Source of the DNA: a virus
Length of the DNA: 43,270 bases
IMG/VR virus record: IMGVR_UViG_3300035127_000009
Coordinates: 1 to 43,270 of that record
Direction: 5' to 3' (one strand)
Shown: positions 43,052 to 43,270 of the stretch, one piece after another
Numbering within the stretch: position 1 is the stretch's first letter
How the letters are laid out: each line of letters opens with the position of its first letter
Translations under genes and position numbers: made by a program
Notes under the pieces: generated by a model
Told to the model about the DNA's origin: nothing
Seen by the model: only the letters and a program-made list of their open reading frames with translations
Database searches by the model: none

Positions 43052-43270
43052 TTTCTTCTCCTCATTGCTTTCTTGCATTCAGCCCGCCAGCATGTGCGTT
43101 GGTTCCATGCTCTTTTGCCGTCACGGCGCTGGCAGATGTCGCATTTGATTGTTAGGTGCTCTGGGGTTTGTGGTGTCACAATCTCCGGAAGTCCCACAAG
43201 TTTTCTAATTCTTTGCTCTTGCGGCATACAGCCTTTTACTATTCTCGCAAGAGTACCAATTGAAACACCC
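43048..43270 (-). CDS. HTH / zinc-finger-like protein, copy 2, partial
   Basis: The C-terminal part of the protein seen complete at 1512-1838, cut by the right edge. The last ~41 codons at the edge are identical in DNA; the rest, including the end CWRAECKKAMRRRK, has diverged. The frame ends at TGA on the next start codon. Joining 43270 to 1744 restores the whole gene in frame. Confidence 0.75.
   Translation of the reverse strand, partial: GVSIGTLARIVKGCMPQEQRIRKLVGLPEIVTPQTPEHLTIKCDICQRRDGKRAWNQRTCWRAECKKAMRRRK
43148..43270. repeat. terminal identity, copy 2 (circular closure)
   Basis: Identical to 1621-1743 over 123 bases. Joining here gives a circle of 41,527 bp and leaves 1-1620 as the alternative allele. 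Confidence 0.9.

Noticed and set aside
1-43270. Genome-wide amber recoding
   Set aside because: TAG is used as an ordinary stop in several genes (e.g. 4654, 4903, 7109, 33077), so one interrupted ORF is not enough.

Overview
This window looks like an essentially complete genome of a tailed, siphovirus-like bacteriophage, probably assembled from a metagenome. It carries one head-tail module: terminase small and large subunits, an SPP1 gp6-type portal, a GP20-type scaffold, a DUF5309/SU10-type capsid protein, neck proteins, tail tube, tail-assembly chaperones with a -1 frameshift site, tape measure, distal tail proteins and a giant fibre. Replication and recombination genes are a DnaB helicase, an O-like replication protein, NinG, YqaJ, ERF and a partial Sak4-type ATPase. 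I see no integrase, endolysin or RNA polymerase. The host cannot be named. Strong GGAGG-type ribosome binding sites, Sec signal peptides ending in AQ and lipobox proteins suggest an uncultured Gram-negative bacterium that uses Shine-Dalgarno signals.

Layout. 1-4313 (minus): small accessory genes reading towards a Sak4-like ATPase cut by the left edge. 4314-4459: a divergent control region with back-to-back sigma70-type promoters and an inverted repeat over both -35 boxes. 4460-6467 (plus): a Cro/CI-type repressor, then small genes and a YopX-family protein. 6499-26706 (minus, read right to left): portal to tail fibre, ending in small secreted and membrane proteins. 26707-27096: a gene with its own promoter and terminator set between portal and terminase (moron-like). 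27104-29229: terminases. 29261-33571: small proteins, two DNA methyltransferases, an amber-interrupted zinc ribbon and a run of very short ORFs. 33606-33889: a tRNA-Asn, a degenerate tRNA-like sequence and two divergent promoters. 33923-34308 (plus): a holin-like membrane protein and its terminator. 34262-41700 (minus): NinG, DnaB, replication protein, HNH, NrdR-like zinc ribbon, YqaJ exonuclease, ERF. 41721-43270 (minus): small genes that re-enter sequence homologous to 942-1743.

The last 123 bases (43148-43270) are identical to 1621-1743, so the sequence closes into a circle of 41,527 bp. The first ~1.6 kb is then a second allele of the region upstream of the recombinase gene. One allele leads to Sak4 and the other to ERF, with the same leader bases just before both start codons. 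This looks like a strain-variable recombinase cassette captured at the assembly ends.

The most unusual feature is a set of GC-rich, strongly structured non-coding leaders on the minus strand (2347-2475, 3120-3315, 3971-4094, 33771-33819, 38553-38726, 39111-39293). Several start at or within about 15 bases of a well-formed promoter, and four can be drawn with interleaved helices (a pseudoknot). They could be attenuators, translational switches or put-like antitermination RNAs; nothing here identifies them with a known family.
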